Below are positions 8,760 to 16,664 of a DNA stretch of 32,758 nucleotides, one piece after another. Within the stretch, counting starts at the first letter, position 1; every line of letters begins with the position of its first letter. Location of the stretch: assembly GCA_913020705.1 (NCBI GenBank), contig CAJWBY010000032.1:1-32758 (forward strand), read 5' to 3'. The stretch comes from an uncultured Colwellia sp. Its GTDB lineage: Bacteria; Pseudomonadota; Gammaproteobacteria; Enterobacterales; Alteromonadaceae. The notes under the pieces are model-generated. The model was not told the DNA's origin and did no database searches. It worked only from the letters and a program-made list of their open reading frames with translations. The translations under genes were made by a program, and so were the position numbers.

Positions 8760-10184
8760 TTACAAATTTATGGTTTGGTAACCGGTGTATCCACCAATTG
8801 CTGTAAAATTAATTAAAGTCGTACCATTTTCAATAACATCAATTTCAATAACTTCTTTTTTGCCCGCGTATGAAATAATTAATTGATTATGCCCCACAGC
8901 AATATTATCCAATTTAATGATTTGTACATTATCCGGCAAACTCGACCAACTTCGTGTATCTGCTTTTTCAGAAGCAACATTATATAAGCTGGCTAAGATA
9001 TTGCCGATATCACCACCTGACTTCTTCAAGTTTTGACGCAATTGCTCTTTCGCCACTAGGCGTAACGCTTGTCTGGTGACTAACCCGGGCAAGTTATCTT
9101 TTAATTCTTTAGTTGCTAAAGATTGCAATCTTACTATTCCTTGTGAAAGATAACTTTTGTCATCCATGCTAATACTTAGCGGTTCAAGCATAGATAAATG
9201 TCCGCGATAAACAGGTAAAGCAAAAGTAAAAAACTTAACATCAGAATTTGACTTGAATATAGGTAAGTTTACTTTTGCTTCTTCTTTTGCATTAACGATA
9301 CCTTGTTCAAAAATAACAACAACTTGACCTGAATTCGCTTTATTAACGGTTTTATATTGACCAAACTTTTGTTCAAATTTTGATAATTCTTCATACATGC
9401 CTAGCTGCTTTGCCAAACGCAACACATCTTGTTGTAAATAAGTATTGTTTGGGTAAATTTCTATCGCTCGTTTGTAGTCAATATAAGCATCATTAGGCTG
9501 TTTTCCTGCTTCATATAACAAACCAGAAAGATAAAAGGTAAAAGCATTCTGGAAACTGTTTTTAACATTACCAATTAAATTGTCCATTGACGGATAGCTT
9601 TCATATAATTTATTGGTGTTAATGCCTTTATCGATCATTTCTTCTTGAGCATTATAAAGCTCTGCTTCATTTGTTTTTAGTGCACGTTCTTGAACTAAGT
9701 TTGCACGGCGAACTTCAACTAAAGCCCCTTCTAGACTACCTTGATATAAGTAATTTAACGCTTGATAAGAATGCAGCATACTTTGTTCGTAATAAGGTAT
9801 TTCATAAGCAATGGCGTTATCGTTGGTTACTACCGCACTTGCTTTTTTCAACCCTCGACTTATTTGAATTTTAGCCGCTTGCTCTTGGGTTTGTATTTGC
9901 TTGTATGCTACCTCAAAACTTTTTTGACTCATTAACCAATTATTAGCAAGAAATTGTAATCGTGCTTTTTCTAATTGACTCAAGGCATAATTATTATGAA
10001 GGCTATTAACAAAAATGACCGAATTTTCAGCTTTAACAAATTCACCTTTAAATTGAGCTAAACGAGATTGTTTCATTTGTTGACTATAACCAAAGAATAA
10101 ATCACTAACTCCTATAGATGTGCAGCCAACAAGCATTGCGACTGAAAAAATAATATAAAGTTTTAATGATAATTTTTTAAACAT
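8760..10184 (-). CDS. COG3014-type lipoprotein with TPR-like repeats
   Basis: First gene of the lipoprotein operon. Its signal peptide ends in lipobox LVGC (Cys21 with this start). A long helical region follows with a TPR-like pairing near YLSGLLYEAGKQPNDAYIDYKRAIEIYPNN, then a C-terminal beta-rich part. This matches the uncharacterised COG3014 family, which in Vibrio and relatives precedes ycfL and lpoB. ATG 10184 is preferred because the signal peptide begins there. TTG at 10196 has an AGGG four bases upstream and cannot be excluded. Its constant co-occurrence with lpoB suggests it assists PBP1B control or its assembly at the outer membrane (inference). Confidence 0.8.
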   Translation of the reverse strand: MFKKLSLKLYIIFSVAMLVGCTSIGVSDLFFGYSQQMKQSRLAQFKGEFVKAENSVIFVNSLHNNYALSQLEKARLQFLANNWLMSQKSFEVAYKQIQTQEQAAKIQISRGLKKASAVVTNDNAIAYEIPYYEQSMLHSYQALNYLYQGSLEGALVEVRRANLVQERALKTNEAELYNAQEEMIDKGINTNKLYESYPSMDNLIGNVKNSFQNAFTFYLSGLLYEAGKQPNDAYIDYKRAIEIYPNNTYLQQDVLRLAKQLGMYEELSKFEQKFGQYKTVNKANSGQVVVIFEQGIVNAKEEAKVNLPIFKSNSDVKFFTFALPVYRGHLSMLEPLSISMDDKSYLSQGIVRLQSLATKELKDNLPGLVTRQALRLVAKEQLRQNLKKSGGDIGNILASLYNVASEKADTRSWSSLPDNVQIIKLDNIAVGHNQLIISYAGKKEVIEIDVIENGTTLINFTAIGGYTGYQTINL

Positions 10185-10196
10185 AAAGTCTTTCAA

Positions 10197-10512
10197 GTAA
10201 CCCTAATTTGTTGAGCATATAATAGCACTTAATTAACCTTTGCTGCTCTTAATTAACTGAGATGTAAAATTAATGCTAAACAGTCCATTAGGCAACATAA
10301 AATTTGTTAGTAAAGTGTAAAAATGTGTAATCCTTTTACATAAAAATAGATAAGTTTTTTTGTTTTTGAACCTAATTAGAGTTTCTTGCATAGTATTATT
10401 TCTTCATGCCATTTTTAGACATAGTTTGTCAGTACTTTGCCCTTATCCTGACGCTGCCAACACTCAATGCTTTGTTTTAATAACTCAGACCCTATTAAAA
10501 CAAGAGTAAAAT
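10197..10512. promoter_or_regulatory. Divergent promoter region of the lipoprotein operon and the sortase pair
   Basis: 316 bp without a gene. For the minus-strand operon there is a TATTAT -10 candidate (minus strand, 10219-10224). Two identical decamers, CTTAATTAAC at 10228-10237 and 10248-10257, lie exactly 20 bp apart and cover its spacer and -35 zone; each holds the palindrome TTAATTAA. For the plus-strand sortase target only weak promoter-like boxes are visible around 10365-10400. Confidence 0.4.
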
Positions 10513-12738
10513 ATGTTTACCTCTAAAAAAAACCTTCAACTTATAGATTATCAAGACTCATATTATTATCGACAACAACGTATAAAAAGACGTAATAAAT
10601 GGTTAAAACTATCCCTTTTATTCTTACTTATTCTTTCGTTTTTATTAGCCTTTATTCCTTTTGCAAAAAGTAGTGAAAATAATTTGGAAAAAATAGTGAT
10701 GAGTAAAAATGTATTTATTCATGGACCACAATTGCTTTTTGAACATCCAAACCCTTCGAAACGTGCAACATTACCCATTGATATTGAAGCTGATATTCAA
10801 ATTAATGGATTAGTTGCTTACGCTGAAATAAAACAAACTTTTATTAATCCTCATGCAATTGCCTTAGAAGGTACTTATCAATTTCCGTTACCTGAAAACT
10901 CTGCAGTAAAGCAACTAATGATAAAGGTAGGTGATATTGAAATAACGGGTGAAATAATGGAAAAAAAAGCAGCCAAGGCGGTTTACCAAAAAGCTAAAAG
11001 ACAAGGGAAAAAAGCAAGTTTGCTTGAGCAGAAACGTCCAAATTTATTTACCAATAAAATTTCGAATATTCCTCCTCAATCAAGGGTTATTGTTACTTTA
11101 AAGTTCATCATGCCCGTCTCTTTTTCTAATGGTAAATTTAATTTACGGCTACCATTAGCGATAACAGATAGATACCAACCTAAATCAAAACGTAAATTAT
11201 CTGATGATCAGCAAAGAAGACTCGTATCTTCAAATTCTCAAACAGAATATTTAAACAATATATTTGAACACAGTGATGCATCTACAGAACAAGATACATT
11301 TCAACATCTAAGATCAGTTGCACCTAGTCAACCATCTATAAATATAGAATTAAACACAGGAATATCAGTATCTTCAATAATTAGTGATAGCCATAAAATA
11401 GAAATTCGAGGGTTAAACAGCTTTCAAGATTCATATTTTATTACGTTAAATAAAACACACGTACCTGCTAATAAAAGTTTTGATTTGAGTTGGCAACTAC
11501 TGCCTAGCAGTCAACCTCAAATCAGTAGTTTTACACAAGAAATTTCAGGTGAACATTATACTTTATTGACCTTTTTTCCTCCAAAGTTAGAAACCGCCAA
11601 AGTAATAGCAAGAGATATCATTTTCATTATTGATACTTCAGGGTCTATGCAAGGTCGATCGATGGAACAAGCCAAAGCAAGCCTTAACCTTGCGATATTA
11701 CAACTTAACGCTAAAGACAGCTTTAATATTATTGCTTTTGACGATGAGCCACAGTTGCTGTTCAAAACAACTGAAATGGCATCATTTCAAAACCTTCAAA
11801 AAGCGAATCAGTTTATTGATGGTTTAACGGCCGACGGTGGTACTGAAATGTACAGACCCTTAAGCAACGCTTTAATGATGAAAAAACATGAAGGGCAATC
11901 CACTAAAGCAATACGCCAAATAGTATTCATCACTGACGGCGCAGTTGCTAATGAGTTCGAACTTATGGAACTGCTTGAAAGCGCCCAAGGAAATTTTCGT
12001 TTATATACTGTTGGTATTGGGGCTGCACCCAATGGTTATTTTATGAAAAAAGCAGCTCAATTTGGTAGAGGGAGTTATGTGTTTATTCAAAACCAAGCTG
12101 AGGTTCAACGAAAAATGAGCGACTTCATGACTAAAATAAGCCAACCCGCTATCAGTAATATCGAATTAATACTCGATAGCCAAATTCTTCAAGACGTTGA
12201 GGTTTATCCTAAAAACATATCAGATTTATATTTTGGAGAACCTCTGCAAATAGCACTTAAATCAGCGTTTCCTATTACAAGTGCTCAATTAACGGGAGAG
12301 ACTGTATCTGCCCCTTGGTATCAGCAATTGATCATTGATGATCCTAAGTCTTCAAAAGGTATTTCATCACTTTGGGCTAGAAGAAAAATAGAAGATTTAC
12401 TTGATAGTCTTGTTATTGGTGCAAACAAAGAGGACGTAAAATCACAAGTTATAGAGACATCAATTAATCATCAAATAATATCTCCTTATACCAGTTTTGT
12501 TGCCGTAGAAAAAAAAGTGAAAATATCACCTTTACTTGCCAAAAATAATTTATCACTTGTAAACAAAGCTAAAAGTCAGGTTTATCAATCTCATGAAAGT
12601 TTGATGGTAGCAATGCCTCAGACATCAATTGGATGGAAATTACAATTTTTATTAGGTTTATCCATCTTGATATTAGTAAGAATGAGTGACTTTATCTGGC
12701 TTGCTAATATCCGTTTCAAAAAAGGAAAATCGACGTGA
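10513..12738 (+). CDS. Marine proteobacterial sortase target protein (VIT + vWA domains)
   Basis: The dedicated substrate of the sortase encoded next. Order: a cytoplasmic, basic N-terminus; a membrane segment (~31-49); a VIT domain (~65-215) with EIKQTFINPHAIALEGTYQFPLP; a vWA domain starting near residue 368 with complete MIDAS residues (DTSGS at 374-378, the GGTEMY threonine, FITDGA aspartate); then the C-terminal sorting signal. That signal has a pentapeptide MPQTS at 701-705, a hydrophobic segment and the basic tail RFKKGK. The usual motif begins with leucine (LPxT); here it is methionine. By family description (TIGR03788) the protein is often the only sortase substrate in its genome. 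The envelope-anchored vWA domain suggests metal-dependent protein binding. Its stop overlaps the sortase start, so the two are translationally coupled. Confidence 0.93.
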   Translation: MFTSKKNLQLIDYQDSYYYRQQRIKRRNKWLKLSLLFLLILSFLLAFIPFAKSSENNLEKIVMSKNVFIHGPQLLFEHPNPSKRATLPIDIEADIQINGLVAYAEIKQTFINPHAIALEGTYQFPLPENSAVKQLMIKVGDIEITGEIMEKKAAKAVYQKAKRQGKKASLLEQKRPNLFTNKISNIPPQSRVIVTLKFIMPVSFSNGKFNLRLPLAITDRYQPKSKRKLSDDQQRRLVSSNSQTEYLNNIFEHSDASTEQDTFQHLRSVAPSQPSINIELNTGISVSSIISDSHKIEIRGLNSFQDSYFITLNKTHVPANKSFDLSWQLLPSSQPQISSFTQEISGEHYTLLTFFPPKLETAKVIARDIIFIIDTSGSMQGRSMEQAKASLNLAILQLNAKDSFNIIAFDDEPQLLFKTTEMASFQNLQKANQFIDGLTADGGTEMYRPLSNALMMKKHEGQSTKAIRQIVFITDGAVANEFELMELLESAQGNFRLYTVGIGAAPNGYFMKKAAQFGRGSYVFIQNQAEVQRKMSDFMTKISQPAISNIELILDSQILQDVEVYPKNISDLYFGEPLQIALKSAFPITSAQLTGETVSAPWYQQLIIDDPKSSKGISSLWARRKIEDLLDSLVIGANKEDVKSQVIETSINHQIISPYTSFVAVEKKVKISPLLAKNNLSLVNKAKSQVYQSHESLMVAMPQTSIGWKLQFLLGLSILILVRMSDFIWLANIRFKKGKST

Positions 12739-13292
12739 GAAAACACATTAAAAACGCGTTGTTAATTATGGGTGGCCTACTTTGTCTTCATTCGAGTTGG
12801 TTTCCCATAAAAGGTTGGTTATCCCAGCAATTAATTAGTTACAGCTGGCATGAAACGATTAGTTTGCATCAAAAGATAAAACCTTGGCCGTGGGCTGATA
12901 CTTATCCCATTGCCGAACTATCATTTCAACGATTAAACAAAAGCATTGTGGTGCTTAATGGTGGTGACCCTACCACACTAGCATTTTCAGCAGGCGCTAT
13001 AGCTCCCTTTAATCAAACCTTAAGCACACAGCCTTTTGTTGTCGCCGGACACCGAGATAGCCACTTTTCATTTTTGAACGAGGTATTTATGAACGATATA
13101 ATTTCATTAGCAGATAGTCATGGTCAAAGCCAACTTTACCAAGTTGAGGCTATCGATATTGTGGATGCTTCTACAGGACAACTTCCCGTTTTAGGTGATA
13201 ACGCTCAATTAGTCTTGATCACTTGTTACCCTTTTACTAATTCTGGCAGTTATAGCAATGAGAGATATGTCATTACCGCAAAGAGACTTTAA
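12735..13292 (+). CDS. Class GN sortase
   Basis: A Gram-negative-type sortase: a cysteine transpeptidase anchored in the inner membrane by the N-terminal segment (~7-25) and acting in the periplasm. The catalytic residues are His106 (VAGHRDSHF), Cys164 (LITCYPF) and Arg177 (NERYVI). At 185 residues it fits the class GN family (TIGR03784). Start GTG 12735 overlaps the target's TGA by four bases, with AGGA at 12723-12726. No second substrate gene and no two-component regulator of the 'dedicated sortase system' are in the window, so this is the minimal two-gene form. What the target is attached to in a Gram-negative envelope is not known from sequence. Confidence 0.93.
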   Translation: MRKHIKNALLIMGGLLCLHSSWFPIKGWLSQQLISYSWHETISLHQKIKPWPWADTYPIAELSFQRLNKSIVVLNGGDPTTLAFSAGAIAPFNQTLSTQPFVVAGHRDSHFSFLNEVFMNDIISLADSHGQSQLYQVEAIDIVDASTGQLPVLGDNAQLVLITCYPFTNSGSYSNERYVITAKRL

Positions 13293-13408
13293 TTGAAAAA
13301 GGCTTAATTCATTACGCTAGTTATTTGAAAACTAATTAGAATTTTACAACACATTAAAACGATTAACGTATACACTTATTGAAATATTTAGGCTAAACAA
13401 GATATGCA

Positions 13409-14110
13409 ATGAAGCAACATATTCAGACACTGATCAATTTAATGTTGAAAAATAACAATAAGGGTTTATTGGACCATTATAAAAATTCAGAAGAATCAGA
13501 GAATGTTGCGCAATTAGCTTATTTATTTCATCAAGGGATGAACGACATCACTAGTTTTGATGTTTATCAGCAATTATCGACTAAATTAATTTCCAGCAAA
13601 AACCTGCCGCTTTCACTTATAGCTCAGATTAAAACCAGTGATACCTTAAGCTTTTTTACGTCAGCATTACAATTAGAAGATAACTTTAAAAAAACAGATC
13701 ACTTTCAAAGCAATACATTGCATTATTTATTAGCCGGAAATAAATCAAGAGAAAACAAAACTCCTTTTAATTACTTACGTTCCATGATGTTATTTGGAAG
13801 CAACGATACATTGCGTGATGCACTTTGCCAGCGAAATTCTAAAGGTTTAACGCCGATTGAAGTTTATTTATTTTCCAACCCGAATTTTACTCCCCTTCCT
13901 CAACAAGAATTGACTGCTTTATTAGCCTTAATAGAAATTGAAAGAAAACAACAAGCATTAGAAATAAATAACTGCATACCTATAGTGAAAGCTATTGGTA
14001 GGTTAGGTGAAAACCAAAATATACCAATGAACAGCGAATTACAGAGACTCATATTAATCGCTATTTATTTCGAAAAACCAATACAACTGATTGTAAGTGA
14101 AGTGCATTAA
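13409..14110 (+). CDS. Hypothetical helical protein, faint ankyrin resemblance
   Basis: A 233-residue, apparently soluble protein without signal peptide or membrane segment. The middle has an ankyrin-like phrasing (SNTLHYLLAGN, then LRDALCQRNSKGLTPIEVYLF), but no regular series of repeats can be set up. The rest is helix-rich. No catalytic motif is visible. The gene lies 116 bp after the sortase and 112 bp before the DUF3334 gene on the same strand; the spacing does not argue for an operon with either. No good ribosome binding site is seen, and the start is the first ATG of the frame. I do not recognise its family. Confidence 0.65.
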   Translation: MKQHIQTLINLMLKNNNKGLLDHYKNSEESENVAQLAYLFHQGMNDITSFDVYQQLSTKLISSKNLPLSLIAQIKTSDTLSFFTSALQLEDNFKKTDHFQSNTLHYLLAGNKSRENKTPFNYLRSMMLFGSNDTLRDALCQRNSKGLTPIEVYLFSNPNFTPLPQQELTALLALIEIERKQQALEINNCIPIVKAIGRLGENQNIPMNSELQRLILIAIYFEKPIQLIVSEVH

Positions 14111-14222
14111 TTACAGAATTTAAATGTTTATATTAATACCAGAATGATATCTGAATTAACTCTGCTATAATTACAATAAAATTAGGTTGGCAAATAATTT
14201 AAAATCTAAGGAATGATGCGTA

Positions 14223-14921
14223 GTGAACAGAACTTTAAAAAATAAAACAATAAATACCGATCAAGTACTTATTACACTGTGTGAATCGGTTTGTGAAATA
14301 CTGACTAAAGCCAGTGGCAATAATATTACCTATTCAGCCATGGTACAGAAAATAACGAAAACTTGCCTCAGACCAGATGTTTCAAGTTTTGTACTTTTCG
14401 ACGGAGGGTTTAATGGTTTAGTTGTAACTAACTATACCAGTGATGCTGCATTGGAAATATATCAGGATTATATGCGTAATATGGGTATGCCTGAATCAGA
14501 AATTTCACAGAGCCATATGTCTGATGATGTAGCGAATGTTTTAGGTGAATTAACGAACCAAATGGTTGGTGATTTTACCTTTAAAGTAAGGGAGCAACTA
14601 CAAACTTACATTACACAAAGCCAACCAAAAATGATGGCGATCACTAAGTTAGTTCAAATTTCTGTGGATACTGCTATGGACAGACCACAAATGCGAAGAG
14701 TCACATTTTCCACGAATACTAACAAGATTTTTTATCTTGAATTTGCAATGGATAAAACTGAATTTATTCAGTTACGTGATTTTGATGCCGAAGAAAACCT
14801 TGACCCTGATGAAATATTAGAACGTTCAGTTAAAGAAATGGAAGAAGCAAAAGAAGCTAAAACCCAACCACCTGTAGAAGATGATGTTGATGATGACTTT
14901 ATGGCATCACTAGGTTTATAG
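14223..14921 (+). CDS. DUF3334 family protein (CheX/CheC-like fold)
   Basis: A 232-residue cytosolic protein of the DUF3334 family, common in marine Gammaproteobacteria. The phrase VLFDGGFNGLVVTNY, followed by DDVANVLGELTNQMVGDF, resembles the repeated E-x-x-N helix of CheX/CheC-type chemotaxis phosphatases (the NVLGELTNQMVG segment). A link to phosphorelay signalling is therefore plausible but unproven. The C-terminus is a very acidic tail rich in Glu and Asp ending MASLGL, likely a flexible binding segment. Start GTG 14223 is fixed by AAGGA at 14209-14213; the nearby ATG 14214 is in another frame and soon stops. No chemotaxis gene is adjacent. Confidence 0.85.
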   Translation: MNRTLKNKTINTDQVLITLCESVCEILTKASGNNITYSAMVQKITKTCLRPDVSSFVLFDGGFNGLVVTNYTSDAALEIYQDYMRNMGMPESEISQSHMSDDVANVLGELTNQMVGDFTFKVREQLQTYITQSQPKMMAITKLVQISVDTAMDRPQMRRVTFSTNTNKIFYLEFAMDKTEFIQLRDFDAEENLDPDEILERSVKEMEEAKEAKTQPPVEDDVDDDFMASLGL

Positions 14922-15012
14922 AGAAGCTTTAATAAATACCTTCATGCTAGCGTTTAAATGGGAATTTAATCCTTTTCATTAAGCTTATCTCTTCTCCCGC
15001 AAAAATTTACCG

Positions 15013-15045
15013 ATGACACCCATACAAAAAAAGTATGAGTGTCAT
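15013..15045. terminator. Stem-loop between convergent genes (DUF3334 and M50 protease)
   Basis: Arms ATGACACCCATAC (15013-15025) and GTATGAGTGTCAT (15033-15045) pair over 13 bp with one mismatch, around a loop of seven A. It lies between two convergent genes, as a bidirectional terminator would, but no T-run follows on either side, so termination is only a possibility. Confidence 0.5.
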
Positions 15046-15108
15046 TATGTAAATAAACAAACCGATTTAATGAAGAAGATAATCTTACATTATCTAAATA
15101 ATCCCCCG

Positions 15109-16188
15109 TTAACTACCCAGTATTTTAAGTGGCAATGACAAAGCTCCATTTCCTGTTTGACCTACAAGCCAAATAATCGCGCTTAATCCACCTAATGTGA
15201 TGACATACCAAAGAATAGATACAATTTGAGCATAGCGATTAAGAGGTAGTAGATCACTAAGATGACGGCGCTTGTATTCAAAAAATATTTCTATGCTACC
15301 AATTGCTAATAAAAAACCTAGTAACGCTAAACCAAAATGATAACTGATATAAACACCTAATATTGCCCCTAAAACACAGGCTACTATTCCAACTTTAGAA
15401 TTGATGGAAAAAGCGATACTTTTTAGAATATGCCCACCATCTAAAGGTAATACAGGTAACATATTAAACAAATTGAGTAGCGCATTAAATACGGCTAAAC
15501 CAGCCAGTATCTCTAAATCGGTGATCCAGTAACCTATCAAGCAAGCGACCGATAGTATTAAGCCAAAGAATGGTCCCATTATCGAAATTACAATATCTTG
15601 CCAACGAGTATTAATTTTGTCTTCACTGAGTGCTAAGCCACCAACAAATGGAATAAGGTATATGCCTTTGGTTTTCAAGCCAAAGTATTTCATTGCTTTA
15701 ATATGACCATACTCATGAAAAACTAAACAAAGAATGAGTGCGATCGCAAACTCAATAGAAAATAGCCAGCTATAAGCAGCTAAACTCCCGGCAGCAAAAA
15801 GTACTTTAATAATTTTAGCACTTTTCAATAACTTTAAACCAAGGCCCGCCATTCCAATTAAACTAAACTTTACCGGTTGCTTATTATTTTGAGTAACCTG
15901 GCGTTGCTCAATATCTTTTTCATTGAGTGTATTATCATGTAAAACTTCTTCATTAACTATAAGTTGATATTGCAATTCAAAAGGTTGCCATTGCAATGTT
16001 CCATTTAACTCAACTCGCAATTCACCTTGTTCTGTTTGTAAAGAAAATGAATGTGAAAATAATTCATTATCAGGACTGGCATTAATTTGGGAAACACACT
16101 GTTCGTCCCAAAAAAGTTGTTGCCACCCTGCCATTGAACCTTCCAATCGTAATGTTTTTCCTAAACACTCTATTTCTAATAACTGCAA
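15109..16188 (-). CDS. M50-family (site-2 protease-like) membrane metalloprotease
   Basis: An intramembrane zinc protease of family M50. Residues 1-105 form a soluble beta-rich domain of unknown type. Then come about six hydrophobic segments with the zinc site HEYGH at 158-162 and the second motif NMLPVLPLDGGH, whose Asp250 is the third ligand. Proteins of this kind cut membrane-spanning regulators or clear membrane peptides; the substrate is unknown, and no sigma or anti-sigma gene is near. The start is a TTG at 16188 with no clear ribosome binding site; the frame and the conserved copy at 21144 (TCG) support this position. A decayed second copy of the gene's 5' end lies at 21072-21146 beyond the efflux operon. 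Confidence 0.85.
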   Translation of the reverse strand: MQLLEIECLGKTLRLEGSMAGWQQLFWDEQCVSQINASPDNELFSHSFSLQTEQGELRVELNGTLQWQPFELQYQLIVNEEVLHDNTLNEKDIEQRQVTQNNKQPVKFSLIGMAGLGLKLLKSAKIIKVLFAAGSLAAYSWLFSIEFAIALILCLVFHEYGHIKAMKYFGLKTKGIYLIPFVGGLALSEDKINTRWQDIVISIMGPFFGLILSVACLIGYWITDLEILAGLAVFNALLNLFNMLPVLPLDGGHILKSIAFSINSKVGIVACVLGAILGVYISYHFGLALLGFLLAIGSIEIFFEYKRRHLSDLLPLNRYAQIVSILWYVITLGGLSAIIWLVGQTGNGALSLPLKILGS

Positions 16189-16490
16189 TTTATAAACTCG
16201 ATAAATAAAATATTAGTCGATTATCCCTATATTTAACGAGGCAGCAAGGGTTATCGTAGGTAATTAGCAATTATGTCTTTAAACCTAAAACTTAATCAAC
16301 TTTATAAATTTCTGACGACACAGGTGGTTTTTGTTTGAGGAATGTTTTTGTGTTTAATTAGCGTTGAAAAAGCGGATGATAAGGAAGTTATAATGAAATA
16401 ATGAATTTAACATCATCAGTTCCAGAGATTTCCCTTCCCTTCTATATACAAAGCATAGTATTCAAATCCTTCAAATATCATAACTTAGCT
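16045..16490. repeat. Long diverged direct repeat, left copy (flanks the RND operon)
   Basis: This stretch recurs in the same orientation at 21070-21405. It contains the first ~45 codons of the M50 gene, its upstream region and the tail of a dead small gene. Matching blocks, left/right: GGCATTAATTTGxGAAA (16079 / 21102); the block around 16208 / 21163 (19 of 22 equal); CTTAATCAACTTTA (16290 / 21248); AGGAAGTTATAATGAA (16 of 16, 16382 / 21303); AATTTAACATC (11 of 11, 16404 / 21325). Relative to the left copy, the right copy lacks 66 bases inside the M50 gene and about 30 bases near 16330-16375. From 16491 to 16664 I see nothing beyond the upstream region of the efflux permease. Confidence 0.85.
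16388..16487 (-). pseudogene. Dead 3' tail of a paralogue of the 102-aa gene
   Basis: Read on the minus strand in the frame ending at the TAA of 16388-16390, the last residues are SGTDDVKFIISL. The intact small protein at 21309 ends SGDTDVKLGTSL, with 7 of 12 identical and the same stop position. A TAG at 16442-16444 breaks the frame, and no 5' half is found before the efflux operon. The fragment shows that the small gene once existed in two copies. Confidence 0.6.
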
Positions 16491-16664
16491 AAGATTACTT
16501 ATTAACGCAGACAATATTATGTCGAATTATGTCTCAGTATTTCAAAGCATTTCTTCTCGGTCATTGGTCTTGTTTTTATCTCGATTAACCGCAAGCTTCC
16601 TATCTTTATTACAAAGGGGTTGTATCTTGATTGTTATATTATGTAACTCACCACCGGGATTTCA

